DNA of 64,000 nt from Cellulomonas cellasea. GTDB lineage: Bacteria; Actinomycetota; Actinomycetes; Actinomycetales; Cellulomonadaceae. A model generated the notes under the pieces. The model saw nothing but the letters and a program-made list of their open reading frames with translations, made no database searches and was not told the origin of the DNA. The position numbers were made by a program, and so were the translations under genes. The DNA lies in contig NZ_BJLR01000016.1 of NCBI RefSeq assembly GCF_006538745.1, positions 1-64,000 on the forward strand, read 5' to 3'. Below are positions 1 through 7,088 of this stretch, piece after piece; position 1 is the stretch's first letter, and each line of letters starts with the position of its first letter.

Positions 1-1734
1 GCGCGGGTGCTTGCCGACGCGCCAGCCGCCGGCCTCGTGGGCGAAGTTGTCCGACACCTGTGTAACCGGACCGAAGGTGCCGTCGCCGTTGTTGAGGGAC
101 ACGAAGACCCCGAAGTCGCCGAAACCCACGATGTCGGCGCGACCGTCCCCGGTCAGGTCCACCCGGCACGTCGGCAGCTCCTCGCCGACCCAGAGGTCGG
201 TGGCGCTGACGGCGGCCAGGGCGTCGATGCGCCCGTAGCCCATCTCGGCGTTCCACGTGCCGTGGGGGTGGGCCGGGTCGTCGGCGTACGCGACGGTGCC
301 CACCTTGGCGGCGGTGGTCTCGATGATGCGCCGCACCTCGGCACCGGTCAGGAGCGGGTTCCGGGAGAGCAGCAGGGCCGCCAGCCCCGCGACGTGCGGG
401 GTCGCGGCCGACGTGCCGTTGAACGTCGTCGTGTAGTCGTCGGCCGAGTAGCCGTCGGCCCCCGTGCGGTCGGGCGCCGGGCACTGGACGCCGGGCGCGA
501 CGACCGACACCTGGGGACCCCAGTTGGAGCCCCACTGCTCGCCGTCCGGGCTCGACGGGGACTTGCGGTTGTCGACCCGGTCGCTGGCCCCGACGGCCAT
601 GACCAGCGGGTTCGTCGCCGGGTACGTCACGCCGTCCTGGGTGTCGTGGTTGTGCGTCGCGACGCACATGACGACCTCCGCGGCGTGCGCCTCGGCGATC
701 GCGGGGTCGATCACCGTGGGGTCCCACAGGTCCCAGCCGAAGCTCATCGAGATGACGCGCGCGCCCTGGGCCGTCGCGTACCGGATGCCGGCAGCGATCT
801 CCTCGGCGCTCCAGCTCTGGACGGCGATGGGCAGGATCTTCGCGCCGCCCCCGACCCCCGACGTCCCCGTCGCGTTGCCGATCGGGGCGGCGGCGATCCC
901 GGCGCACGGGGTCCCGTGGTTGCCGGTCGGCGCGCCCGTGCCGGACATGGTGCCGAGGTTGATGCCGTCGTGGAGGAAGGCGCCCACGAGGTCCGGGTGC
1001 GCGAGGTCGACCCCTTCGTCGAGCACCGCGACGGCGATCATCGAGTCGCCCCGCTGGTGGTCCCACGCGCTGTCACCGGCTCCGCCGGCGTCGATCTGCA
1101 CCATGTCCCACTGCTGGACGAACAGCGGGTCGTCGGGCTGGAACGCCACCGGTGTCACGACGGGGATGAACTCGAGCTTGACCTCGGTGCCCAGCCGGGC
1201 GGCCAGCTCGTCGCGGATGTCGAAGGCCGGCCGCGTGGCGCCCGGGACGTCGAACAGGTCGAACGACCCCAGCAGCGCGCTGCGCGCGTCGTTGCGGACC
1301 AGCTCGTACTCCTCGAGCACCGCCGCCTTCTCCGGGTCCCGGGCCACGTCGGACGCGAGCACCAGGGTCGTCGCCAGCGGCGACAGGAGCTCGTCGCGCC
1401 CACGCACCTGGGTCCGGTAGACCGGCGCCGTCCACTCCACCTCCGAGCTCGCCGTGACCGTGTCGCGGTCGACACCGCCGCCTTCGCGGGTCCGGGCGAA
1501 GACCAGGCCGGGGCTGTCGTTCACCGCGGCGTGCGGCAGCTCCGCCCGGGCGAGCGCGCCGGCGCCGGGCCCGTCGGCCCCCCCGCCGTACCCGAGGGGG
1601 ACGAGTCCCAGCGCCCCCAGGGCGTCGGAGGCAGAAGCGCCCGGGGCGGAGGCGACCTTGACGAGCACCACGTCGGGCACCAGCGCGAGCTGCGCGCCGG
1701 ACGGATGGGCGAGGGTCTCGGGGTATGCAGCCAT
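1..1734 (-). CDS. Subtilisin-like (S8) serine protease with C-terminal FG-GAP repeat, cut by window edge
   Basis: The gene reads into the left edge, so the C-terminus is missing; 578 residues are visible. The catalytic triad is Asp239 (VAVLDEGVDLAHPDL), His273 (GNHGTPCAGIAAA) and Ser442 (FNGTSAATPHVAG), in the order of subtilases. Residues 1-210 form a long N-terminal region that I do not recognise and may act as a propeptide. From about 523 the sequence reads DLTGDGRADIVGFGDFG, a calcium-binding FG-GAP/VCBS-type propeller repeat that continues beyond the window. The start was chosen because AAGGAG lies 9 bases upstream; an ATG three codons earlier abuts that site. There is no signal peptide: the protein begins MAAYPETLAHPSG with no hydrophobic stretch. 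How it is exported, or whether it is, is unclear. The trypsin-like protease at 7089-8177 and the M64 protease at 32820-34730 also lack leaders. Confidence 0.9.
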   Translation of the reverse strand, partial: MAAYPETLAHPSGAQLALVPDVVLVKVASAPGASASDALGALGLVPLGYGGGADGPGAGALARAELPHAAVNDSPGLVFARTREGGGVDRDTVTASSEVEWTAPVYRTQVRGRDELLSPLATTLVLASDVARDPEKAAVLEEYELVRNDARSALLGSFDLFDVPGATRPAFDIRDELAARLGTEVKLEFIPVVTPVAFQPDDPLFVQQWDMVQIDAGGAGDSAWDHQRGDSMIAVAVLDEGVDLAHPDLVGAFLHDGINLGTMSGTGAPTGNHGTPCAGIAAAPIGNATGTSGVGGGAKILPIAVQSWSAEEIAAGIRYATAQGARVISMSFGWDLWDPTVIDPAIAEAHAAEVVMCVATHNHDTQDGVTYPATNPLVMAVGASDRVDNRKSPSSPDGEQWGSNWGPQVSVVAPGVQCPAPDRTGADGYSADDYTTTFNGTSAATPHVAGLAALLLSRNPLLTGAEVRRIIETTAAKVGTVAYADDPAHPHGTWNAEMGYGRIDALAAVSATDLWVGEELPTCRVDLTGDGRADIVGFGDFGVFVSLNNGDGTFGPVTQVSDNFAHEAGGWRVGKHPR

Positions 1735-1917
1735 GTCGAGCATCTCCTTCGTCTGCGGGGGGCGCAGTGCCGGGCAGCAGCCGTCGAGACCTGCTCGGCG
1801 GTCCTGGACCCGACAGACGCTGGCGACGGGCTGCAGATACCTCCGTCAGCGAGCCACCTGACCCGTCCGGACGGCGGTGACCGCGAGCGAGCACGGCAGC
1901 GGTGCCGAGGAGGGCGC

Positions 1918-2589
1918 CTACCCCGCCGAGCGCACCGCCCCGAGCACAGGGGTGTCGAGGTCGCTGTTGTCCACCACGACGTCCGCGCGCTCCGCGGGCG
2001 CGCACTCCCGGAGGTAGATCCGCTGACCCTCGACGTAGCGGCGGTTGCCCGGGTCCTCCGGGTCGGCCGGCGCCCCGTCGCGCACCGCCATCCGGGCCGC
2101 CGAGACCGCGAACGGGACGTCGAGGTACACGGTGTGGTCCCAGTGCGCGCGCAGCTCGTCGCGGTGCAGGAATATCCCGTCGACCAGCAGGAGGGCGTGC
2201 TCCCCGGCCCGCCGAGGCTCGACGTCGAGGTGCGCGTCCGTCGCGACGTCGTGCGCGGCCCCGCGGTACAGGCGGTCGCCCCCGGGGCCGAACGGGTCGA
2301 GCACGTCGGTGCGGAAGCGGGCGTAGTCGTAGGAGTCGCGGTAGAACCCGTCGGGGGAGTCCGCGCCGCGTGCGTAGCGTTCGGCGCGCGGCCGGTGGAA
2401 CCCGTCGACCGAGACGCGCACGACCTCGTGCCCGTGCTCGCGCAGGACCTCGGCGAGCTCGTCGGCGAACCAGGTCTTGCCGGAGCCGTCGACGCCGTCC
2501 ACGGCGACCCGGACCGGACGCCCGGTGCGGCGGGGGTCCGGCAGCCCCTCGGCGACCGCCCTCAGGACCGCGCGGCGGGTGGGCGTCAT
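1918..2589 (-). CDS. Uridine kinase-like P-loop NTPase
   Basis: Protein of 223 residues with a Walker A motif GVDGSGKT at residues 32-39, followed by VRVSVDGFHRPRAERYARG and DGFYRDSYDYARF, the pattern of the uridine kinase/phosphoribulokinase family in which the Asp and His residues hold the nucleoside and phosphoryl acceptor. A second strand ends in LLVDGIFL (Walker B-like), then comes a lid rich in arginine. Proteins of this short actinobacterial type are usually annotated as uridine kinase-like, but the substrate is not certain; nucleoside or pantothenate-like acceptors cannot be excluded. The ATG at 2589 directly begins the conserved N-terminus. A -10-like TAGGGT lies at 2598-2603, eight bases before the start, which suggests an almost leaderless mRNA. 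The gene stands alone on its strand, about 180 bases downstream of the protease start. Confidence 0.8.
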   Translation of the reverse strand: MTPTRRAVLRAVAEGLPDPRRTGRPVRVAVDGVDGSGKTWFADELAEVLREHGHEVVRVSVDGFHRPRAERYARGADSPDGFYRDSYDYARFRTDVLDPFGPGGDRLYRGAAHDVATDAHLDVEPRRAGEHALLLVDGIFLHRDELRAHWDHTVYLDVPFAVSAARMAVRDGAPADPEDPGNRRYVEGQRIYLRECAPAERADVVVDNSDLDTPVLGAVRSAG

Positions 2590-2603
2590 GGCCGGCGACC
2601 CTA

Positions 2604-3038
2604 GCCGACGGGCGTGCCCGACGCGGCCGGGTCCGGGCGTGGCGGACCCCACCCGCACGCACGGTTGCCCGGGGCGCCCCACGCGGTGCACCATCGAGGG
2701 TCGGTCGCCGCGTGCTGAGCAGCGGCCGCGTCGTCGGAGGGACGAGGAGCGAGCGCATGCGGGGCGTCGCGGGATGCGGGGTGGCCGTGCAGGCCTGCTC
2801 AGGTGCACCCGGGAGCCTCGTCACGCACCTCTGACCTCGAGCACGGCAGCAGCCGGTCCACCGTCCACCCGGACGACCCGACCCCTGCCCGCCGTGCCCC
2901 GGTGAGCGTGCGCGCGGGGCTGACCCCGTCCCCGCCACCAGCCGCCCGCCGCCCGGACACCCGGATCGCGGACGCGTCGCCGTGCACCGCCCGGTGCGCC
3001 GGCCGGTGGCCCCGACCCACCGGAAGCCGAGAACCCGC
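2604..3038. other. Intergenic region without a convincing gene
   Basis: About 435 bases between the kinase promoter and the FBP gene. The only item of note is a 25-codon frame at 2757-2834 on the + strand (starting MRGVAGCG) with a good GAGGAG seven bases before its ATG. It has no recognisable content and could be a leader peptide or chance. No hairpin, repeat or RNA gene was recognised here. Confidence 0.4.
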
Positions 3039-3545
3039 ATGAACCCCCTGACCGAGAAGCAGCTCCGTGCCTGCTTCGTCAACGCCTCCCGCCGCGAGGC
3101 GGCCCAGGCGACCCTCCCCGACCTCGACGCGCAGCGCTGGGACCGCCTCGACTACCTCGGGTGGCGCGACCGCAAGGCGCCGCTCGCCGCGTACGTCGTG
3201 CTCGAGCTCGACGACGAGCCCGTCGGGGTCCTGCTCCGCTCCGGCGACGCGACGAAGGGCAAGCGCCGCCGGGCGGTGTGCGCGTGGTGCGAGGACGTCG
3301 TCGAGACCGACGACGTGTCGCTCTACGTCGCCCGCCGCGGCGGTGCGCTGGGCCGGCGCGGCGACACCATCGGGACGCTGGTCTGCACCGAGTTCCGGTG
3401 CTCGCGGAACGTGCGCCGGACCCCGACGCGCGCCGAGGCGGGCAGCGACCTGGAGTCGGTGCGCGAGCAGATCGTCGCCCGGCGGGTCGCGGGGCTGCGC
3501 GAGCGCTCCGCGCGGTTCGTCGCGGAGGTGCTGCGGACGCGGTGA
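3039..3545 (+). CDS. FBP-domain treble-clef zinc-finger protein (FusB-like, EF-G binding type)
   Basis: Protein of 168 residues. The C-terminal part carries the FBP_C type treble clef: CAWC near residue 90 and CTEFRCSRN near 128, four cysteines suited to bind one zinc ion, the arrangement seen in FusB/FusC proteins, which bind elongation factor G on the ribosome. The N-terminal helical part (ACFVNASRREAAQATLPDL) is typical of the actinobacterial members. By family knowledge the role would be EF-G binding and ribosome release; fusidic acid protection is shown only for staphylococcal relatives, so resistance should not be assumed here. The ATG at 3039 begins the conserved MNPLTEKQLRACF; an upstream in-frame extension is arginine-rich and unlike the family. 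The gene is monocistronic and followed by a strong hairpin. Confidence 0.8.
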   Translation: MNPLTEKQLRACFVNASRREAAQATLPDLDAQRWDRLDYLGWRDRKAPLAAYVVLELDDEPVGVLLRSGDATKGKRRRAVCAWCEDVVETDDVSLYVARRGGALGRRGDTIGTLVCTEFRCSRNVRRTPTRAEAGSDLESVREQIVARRVAGLRERSARFVAEVLRTR

Positions 3546-3559
3546 CGTGACCGGGTGAG

Positions 3560-3599
3560 GGCGAGGGGCGGCGACCGGTCGCGGACGCCGCCCCTCGCC
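3560..3599. terminator. Bidirectional hairpin terminator
   Basis: GGCGAGGGGCGGCG at 3560-3573 pairs perfectly over 14 bases with CGCCGCCCCTCGCC at 3586-3599, with a 12-base loop. It sits between the convergent stop codons of the FBP gene (3545) and the epoxide hydrolase (3606). There is no U tract, as is common in GC-rich actinobacteria. Confidence 0.75.
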
Positions 3600-3605
3600 G
3601 CCGGT

Positions 3606-4781
3606 TCACGCCGGGCTGCGGAGCTCGCGGAAGGTTGCGCGGATCTCCTCGGTCAGCACCAGCGGCTGCTCGAGCGCGGCGAAGTGCCCGCCGCGGTCGA
3701 GCCGGGCGTAGCGCAGGACCGTCGCGTACCGCCGTTCGACCCACCGCAGGGACGCCTGCACGGCCTCCCCCGGGAAGATGCTGAAGCCGGCCGGCGTCGG
3801 GCCGGGTCCGCGCGGTCCGGCACCGGCCGCCTGCTCCTGGCGGGACTCCCAGTACAGCCTCGCCGCGGAGGCCCCGGCGTTGGGCAGCCAGTACAGCATC
3901 ACGTCGTCGAGGATCTCGTCGCGGCCGAGGACGTCCTCGGGGGAGCCGTGGTGGTCGGACACGTCCTCGAACAGGGTGTAGATCCAGGCGGCGAGACCGG
4001 CCGGTGAGTCGGCGAGCGAGTACCCGATGGTCTGCGGCCGGGTCGACTGCTCGCGCGCGTAGGCGTCCTGGTCGGTCGAGTACCGCTGCGAGCGGGCGAC
4101 CATCGCCCGCTCCTCGGGTGTGGCCTCGTCGAGCTCGTCCTGCGTCGGGAAGACGAGGGGCAGGTTGAAGTGCAGCCCGACGCACCCCGAGTCCGGACGG
4201 CGGCCGATCGCGTCGACGACGGCCGCGCCCCAGTCGCCGCCCTGGGCGAACCAGGAGTCGTAGCCCAGCCGGCGCATCAACGTGATCCACGCGTCCGCGA
4301 TGCGCGTCGGGCCCCAGCCCGGACCGGCGGGCTTGTCGGAGAAGCCGAAGCCGGGCATCGACGGGACGACGACGTGGAACGCGTCCTGCGCGCTGCCCCC
4401 GTGCGCGACCGGGTCGGTGAGGGGGCCGATCATCCGGCGGAACTCCAGCACGGACCCGGGCCAGCCGTGGCACAGCAGCAGGGGCCGGGCGTCCGGCTCG
4501 GCGGAGCGCACGTGCAGGACGTGGATGCCCAGGCCGTCGATGACGGTGCGGGAGGACCCGAGGCCGTTCAGGTCGTCCTCGCAGCGCCGCCAGTCGTAGC
4601 CCTCGGCCCAGTAGGCGCACAGCTCCTGGACCCGGGATAGTCGCGGTCCCTGTCCGTCGGCGGTCGCCTCGTCGGGCCAGCGGGTCGCGGACAGGCGGGT
4701 CCGGAGCAGCTCGAGGTCGGCGTCCCCCACCCGGATCGGGTACGGCAGCACGGCATCGGCGGGGGTGGGTGCATCGCTCAT
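3606..4781 (-). CDS. Epoxide hydrolase of the EHN/alpha-beta hydrolase family
   Basis: Protein of 391 residues, the usual length for bacterial epoxide hydrolases with an N-terminal EHN domain (residues about 10-115: PYPIRVGDADLELL, RLSRVQELCAYWAEGYDWR). The oxyanion motif HGWPGS is at 105-110, the nucleophile is Asp183 in QGGDWG, and the catalytic His lies in RGGHFAALEQP near the end. Such enzymes attack an epoxide with Asp to give an ester that water then hydrolyses to a vicinal diol; the natural substrate is unknown. It is cytosolic, with no leader. The gene is transcribed away from a TetR regulator, and a 20-base imperfect palindrome lies between them, so it is the most likely target of that regulator. 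It ends at a bidirectional hairpin. Confidence 0.9.
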   Translation of the reverse strand: MSDAPTPADAVLPYPIRVGDADLELLRTRLSATRWPDEATADGQGPRLSRVQELCAYWAEGYDWRRCEDDLNGLGSSRTVIDGLGIHVLHVRSAEPDARPLLLCHGWPGSVLEFRRMIGPLTDPVAHGGSAQDAFHVVVPSMPGFGFSDKPAGPGWGPTRIADAWITLMRRLGYDSWFAQGGDWGAAVVDAIGRRPDSGCVGLHFNLPLVFPTQDELDEATPEERAMVARSQRYSTDQDAYAREQSTRPQTIGYSLADSPAGLAAWIYTLFEDVSDHHGSPEDVLGRDEILDDVMLYWLPNAGASAARLYWESRQEQAAGAGPRGPGPTPAGFSIFPGEAVQASLRWVERRYATVLRYARLDRGGHFAALEQPLVLTEEIRATFRELRSPA

Positions 4782-4858
4782 GAGGTCGCTCCAGCGTCCG
4801 GTGGTGCCCTGGGGTGGGTGGTGACGCAGTGGACCACGATCCGGAAGATGTATTCAAC

Positions 4859-4886
4859 TTGAGAGTCGGTATTCCGATTCTGCTAC
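4859..4886 (+). promoter_or_regulatory. tetR promoter with operator between -35 and -10
   Basis: TTGAGA at 4859-4864 and TGCTAC at 4881-4886 are 16 bases apart and would start transcription about four bases before the GTG at 4896. The imperfect palindrome AGAGTCGGTATTCCGATTCT (4862-4881, 16 of 20 positions symmetric) fills the spacer. This is where an autoregulating TetR repressor would bind; it is also 81 bases upstream of the divergent epoxide hydrolase start. Confidence 0.6.
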
Positions 4887-4895
4887 CGTCGCCCC

Positions 4896-5528
4896 GTGCC
4901 CTCCTCCGCTGCACCCCTGCGCCGCGACGCTGAACGCAACCGCCGGCTCCTGCTCGACACGGCCCGCGACCTCATGGCCCAGCACGGGCTCGACGTCGCC
5001 TACGAGGAGATCGCCCGTGCGGCCGGCACGGGGATGGGCACCGTGTACCGGCGCTTCCCGGACCGCCAGGACCTGGTGGACGCGCTCTTCGGCGAGCACG
5101 TCGAGGCCGTGTGCCGCATGGCGGAGGACGCGGCGCAGCAGGAGGACCCGTGGGGCGCGCTCAGCGACTTCCTCGAGCGGCAGCTGGAGCTCGAGGCCGC
5201 GAACCGCGCGCTCGGGCAGATCCTGCGCGGCCAGAAGGGCTCGTACGCCATCGCGCACCACGCGCACGAGCGCATGACGCCGATCGTGCGCGCGCTCCTC
5301 GACCGGGCCGTCCGCGCCGGGCAGCTGCCCGACGGCGTCACCTCGGCCGACCTCGTCGCCGTCCACCTCATGGTCGGCAGCGTCATGGACGCCTCGCGGG
5401 GCGTCGCGCCCGAGCTGTGGCGGCGCGCGCTGGCCGTCGCCCTCGCCGGGCTGCAGCACGCGCAGCTGCCCACGCCCGCACCGGCGGACGACGTCGTCGA
5501 CCGCCTCTTCGCCACCGAGACCACCTGA
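4896..5528 (+). CDS. TetR family transcriptional regulator
   Basis: Protein of 210 residues. The N-terminal helix-turn-helix is plain: YEEIARAAGTGMGTVYRRFPDRQDLVDALF at about residues 33-62, the signature of TetR/AcrR. The C-terminal ligand-binding part resembles the set of actinobacterial TetR proteins that end in a helix with VHLMVGSVMDASRG. The GTG start is chosen because it lies about nine bases past a -10 box with little or no leader; no ribosome-binding site is visible, which fits leaderless translation. It is divergent from the epoxide hydrolase and followed ten bases later by a PPOX-fold gene, so it may control both. The inducing ligand is unknown. Confidence 0.9.
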   Translation: MPSSAAPLRRDAERNRRLLLDTARDLMAQHGLDVAYEEIARAAGTGMGTVYRRFPDRQDLVDALFGEHVEAVCRMAEDAAQQEDPWGALSDFLERQLELEAANRALGQILRGQKGSYAIAHHAHERMTPIVRALLDRAVRAGQLPDGVTSADLVAVHLMVGSVMDASRGVAPELWRRALAVALAGLQHAQLPTPAPADDVVDRLFATETT

Positions 5529-5538
5529 GGACCCCCAC

Positions 5539-5931
5539 GTGCCCCTGCCCCACCCGCTCACCGACGTCCTGCGAGCGAAGGCGATCTGCTTCGTGACGAC
5601 CCTCATGCCCGACGGCTCCCCGCAGATCAGCCAGACCTGGGTCGACACCGACGGCGAGCGCATCGTCATCAACACGGTGGACACCCACCAGAAGGCCCGC
5701 AACATCGCCCGCGACAGCCGGGTGGCCCTCGGGATCGTCGACCCGGCGAGCCCGCTGCGCTCGTGGGCGATCCGCGGGCACGTGCTGTCCACGAGCACCG
5801 AGGGTGCGCGCGAGCACCTCGACGGGCTGTCGACCAAGTACCTCGGCCGGCCCTACCCCGGCTTCGGGGGCTCGGGCGGCGGGCAGCGCGTCGTCGTCAC
5901 CATCGCCGTCGACTCGGTGCACACGCCCTGA
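5539..5931 (+). CDS. PPOX-class (F420/FMN-dependent) oxidoreductase
   Basis: Protein of 130 residues with the split-barrel pyridoxamine-phosphate-oxidase-like fold: AICFVTTLMPDGSPQISQTWV, then IVINTVDTHQKARNIARDSRVALGIVDP, the pattern of actinobacterial F420-dependent PPOX proteins that reduce diverse unsaturated substrates or bind flavin. A C-terminal YLGRPYPGFG segment is typical. The cofactor cannot be decided from sequence alone; F420 is the usual annotation in this group. GTG start, ten bases after the tetR stop, so it is probably cotranscribed with the regulator and may belong to the same response as the epoxide hydrolase. Confidence 0.8.
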   Translation: MPLPHPLTDVLRAKAICFVTTLMPDGSPQISQTWVDTDGERIVINTVDTHQKARNIARDSRVALGIVDPASPLRSWAIRGHVLSTSTEGAREHLDGLSTKYLGRPYPGFGGSGGGQRVVVTIAVDSVHTP

Positions 5932-6021
5932 CCCGCGCCCGTGCCGGGGTTCCGGTGCGGGACGAGGTACGACGGGCGGCGCTCCGGACGGGACGACCCG
6001 CCGCGGTGCCAGACTCGCCCC

Positions 6022-6672
6022 GTGGCAGACGCGAGGGACCGCGACCGCGCGACCGCCCGCGCGCGGCGGTACTTCGACACGCACGCCGACGGCTACGACG
6101 AGGAGATGCGCGTCGCGGAGCGGCGGCTGCTCGGCGAGCAGCGGGCGTGGGCGACGTCGCGCGCGTCCGGTGCGGTCCTCGAGCTCGCGGTCGGCACCGG
6201 GCTCAACCTCCCGCTGTACCCGGCGTCGGTGCACCACGTGCTCGGGATCGACCTGTCTGCGGCGATGCTCGACCGGGCGCGCGCCCGCGTGCGCGACCTC
6301 GGGCTGGGGGAGCGTGTCGCGCTGCGGCAGGGCGACGTGCAGCACCTCGACCTGCCCGACGAGGCGGTCGACACCGTCGTCGCGACCTACGCGCTGTGCA
6401 CCGTGCCCGACCCGGGGGCGGCGCTGCGCGAGGCGCGGCGCGTGCTCCGCCCGGGCGGGCGCCTCGTGCTCGTCGAGCACGGGCCGGCGGCGTCGTGCTG
6501 GATCCGCGCGGTGCAGCGCGTGCTCGACCCGCTCGCTGTCCGGTTCCAGGCCGACCACCTGCTCCGCGAGCCGCGGCGGTTCGCGGCGGACGCCGGCTTC
6601 GTCGTCGAGCACGCCGACCAGGTCGGCACGGGCGGGCTCGCGCACCGCGTCGACGCGCGGCGGCCGGGGTGA
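6022..6672 (+). CDS. Class I SAM-dependent methyltransferase
   Basis: Protein of 216 residues. Motif I is VLELAVGTGLNLPLY (about 54-68), motif II acidic residue in HHVLGIDLS, then VALRQGDVQHLDLPDEAVD and LREARRVLRPGGRLVLVEHG, the order of the UbiE/Methyltransf_11 group. The N-terminal RRYFDTHADGYDEEM is typical of small-molecule or quinone methyltransferases. The substrate is not predictable. A GTG at 6022 is preferred because the conserved part begins soon after it; an in-frame extension upstream is arginine-rich and unlike the family. A 14-base tandem repeat follows directly after the stop codon. Confidence 0.8.
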   Translation: MADARDRDRATARARRYFDTHADGYDEEMRVAERRLLGEQRAWATSRASGAVLELAVGTGLNLPLYPASVHHVLGIDLSAAMLDRARARVRDLGLGERVALRQGDVQHLDLPDEAVDTVVATYALCTVPDPGAALREARRVLRPGGRLVLVEHGPAASCWIRAVQRVLDPLAVRFQADHLLREPRRFAADAGFVVEHADQVGTGGLAHRVDARRPG

Positions 6673-6783
6673 CGGGCGGCGGCTGACGGGCGCCGGCGGA
6701 GGGACGTCGGGCTGACGGGCGCGGGCTGAGGGACCTCGGCTGAGGGGCGCCGGGCTGACGGGCCGCGGTTGACGGACCCCGGA
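6670..6783. repeat. Degenerate 14-15 bp tandem repeat, about eight units
   Basis: Units begin with TGACGGGC or close variants (TGAGGGAC, TGAGGGGC, TGACGGAC) at 6670, 6684, 6698 (as GGAGGGAC), 6713, 6727, 6741, 6756 and 6770, so the period is 14 or 15 bases throughout. Consensus is near TGACGGGCGCCGGGC. It overlaps the methyltransferase stop codon and fills the gap before the next gene. Confidence 0.7.
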
Positions 6784-6807
6784 GTGCGGCCGGGGTCCGG
6801 CGGGTCG

Positions 6808-6945
6808 TCAGGCCCGGGCGTCGGCGGCGGCGCGGGCGTCGGCCACCGCGCGGGTGTGCACGGCGTCGGCCGGGCAGGCCGGGTCCCGCAGCGCGATGGT
6901 GCGCAGGTCCACGAAGCGGATGCACGTGCAGGCGACGAGGGCCAC
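6808..6945 (-). CDS. Small cysteine-containing protein of unknown function
   Basis: A 45-residue frame read from GTG at 6945, with GGGAG six to seven bases upstream. The protein begins MALVACTCIRFVDLRT and ends in an alanine/arginine-rich helix (AVADARAAADARA). I do not recognise it. It lies downstream of the trypsin-like protease on the same strand (gap 143 bases) and could be its cotranscribed partner, or a chance frame in GC-rich DNA; the ribosome-binding site and the two closely spaced cysteines are the only support. Confidence 0.3.
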   Translation of the reverse strand: MALVACTCIRFVDLRTIALRDPACPADAVHTRAVADARAAADARA

Positions 6946-7088
6946 GGTGACTCCCAGGGGCAGGGGCGCAGGTTCGTCCTGCGGCGCTGCCCGCCCTATC
7001 GGCAGCGCCGGACGTCCCGTGAGCACCGGACGGCGCACGGGCCCGGCCGGGCGGCGCGCCGCACCCGCGCCGCGCCGCCCACCGCCGG

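Noticed and set aside
7-2604. 865-codon open frame on the + strand
   Set aside because: It lies antisense to the subtilisin-like and uridine-kinase-like genes, is arginine/valine/glycine-rich without motifs, and arises from the GC bias of the real genes.
2757-2834. 25-codon frame with a good ribosome-binding site
   Set aside because: Too short and without recognisable content; kept only as a remark in the intergenic entry.
1073-3082. 669-codon minus-strand frame
   Set aside because: It passes through the kinase gene in another frame, and its product is arginine-rich with no domain.
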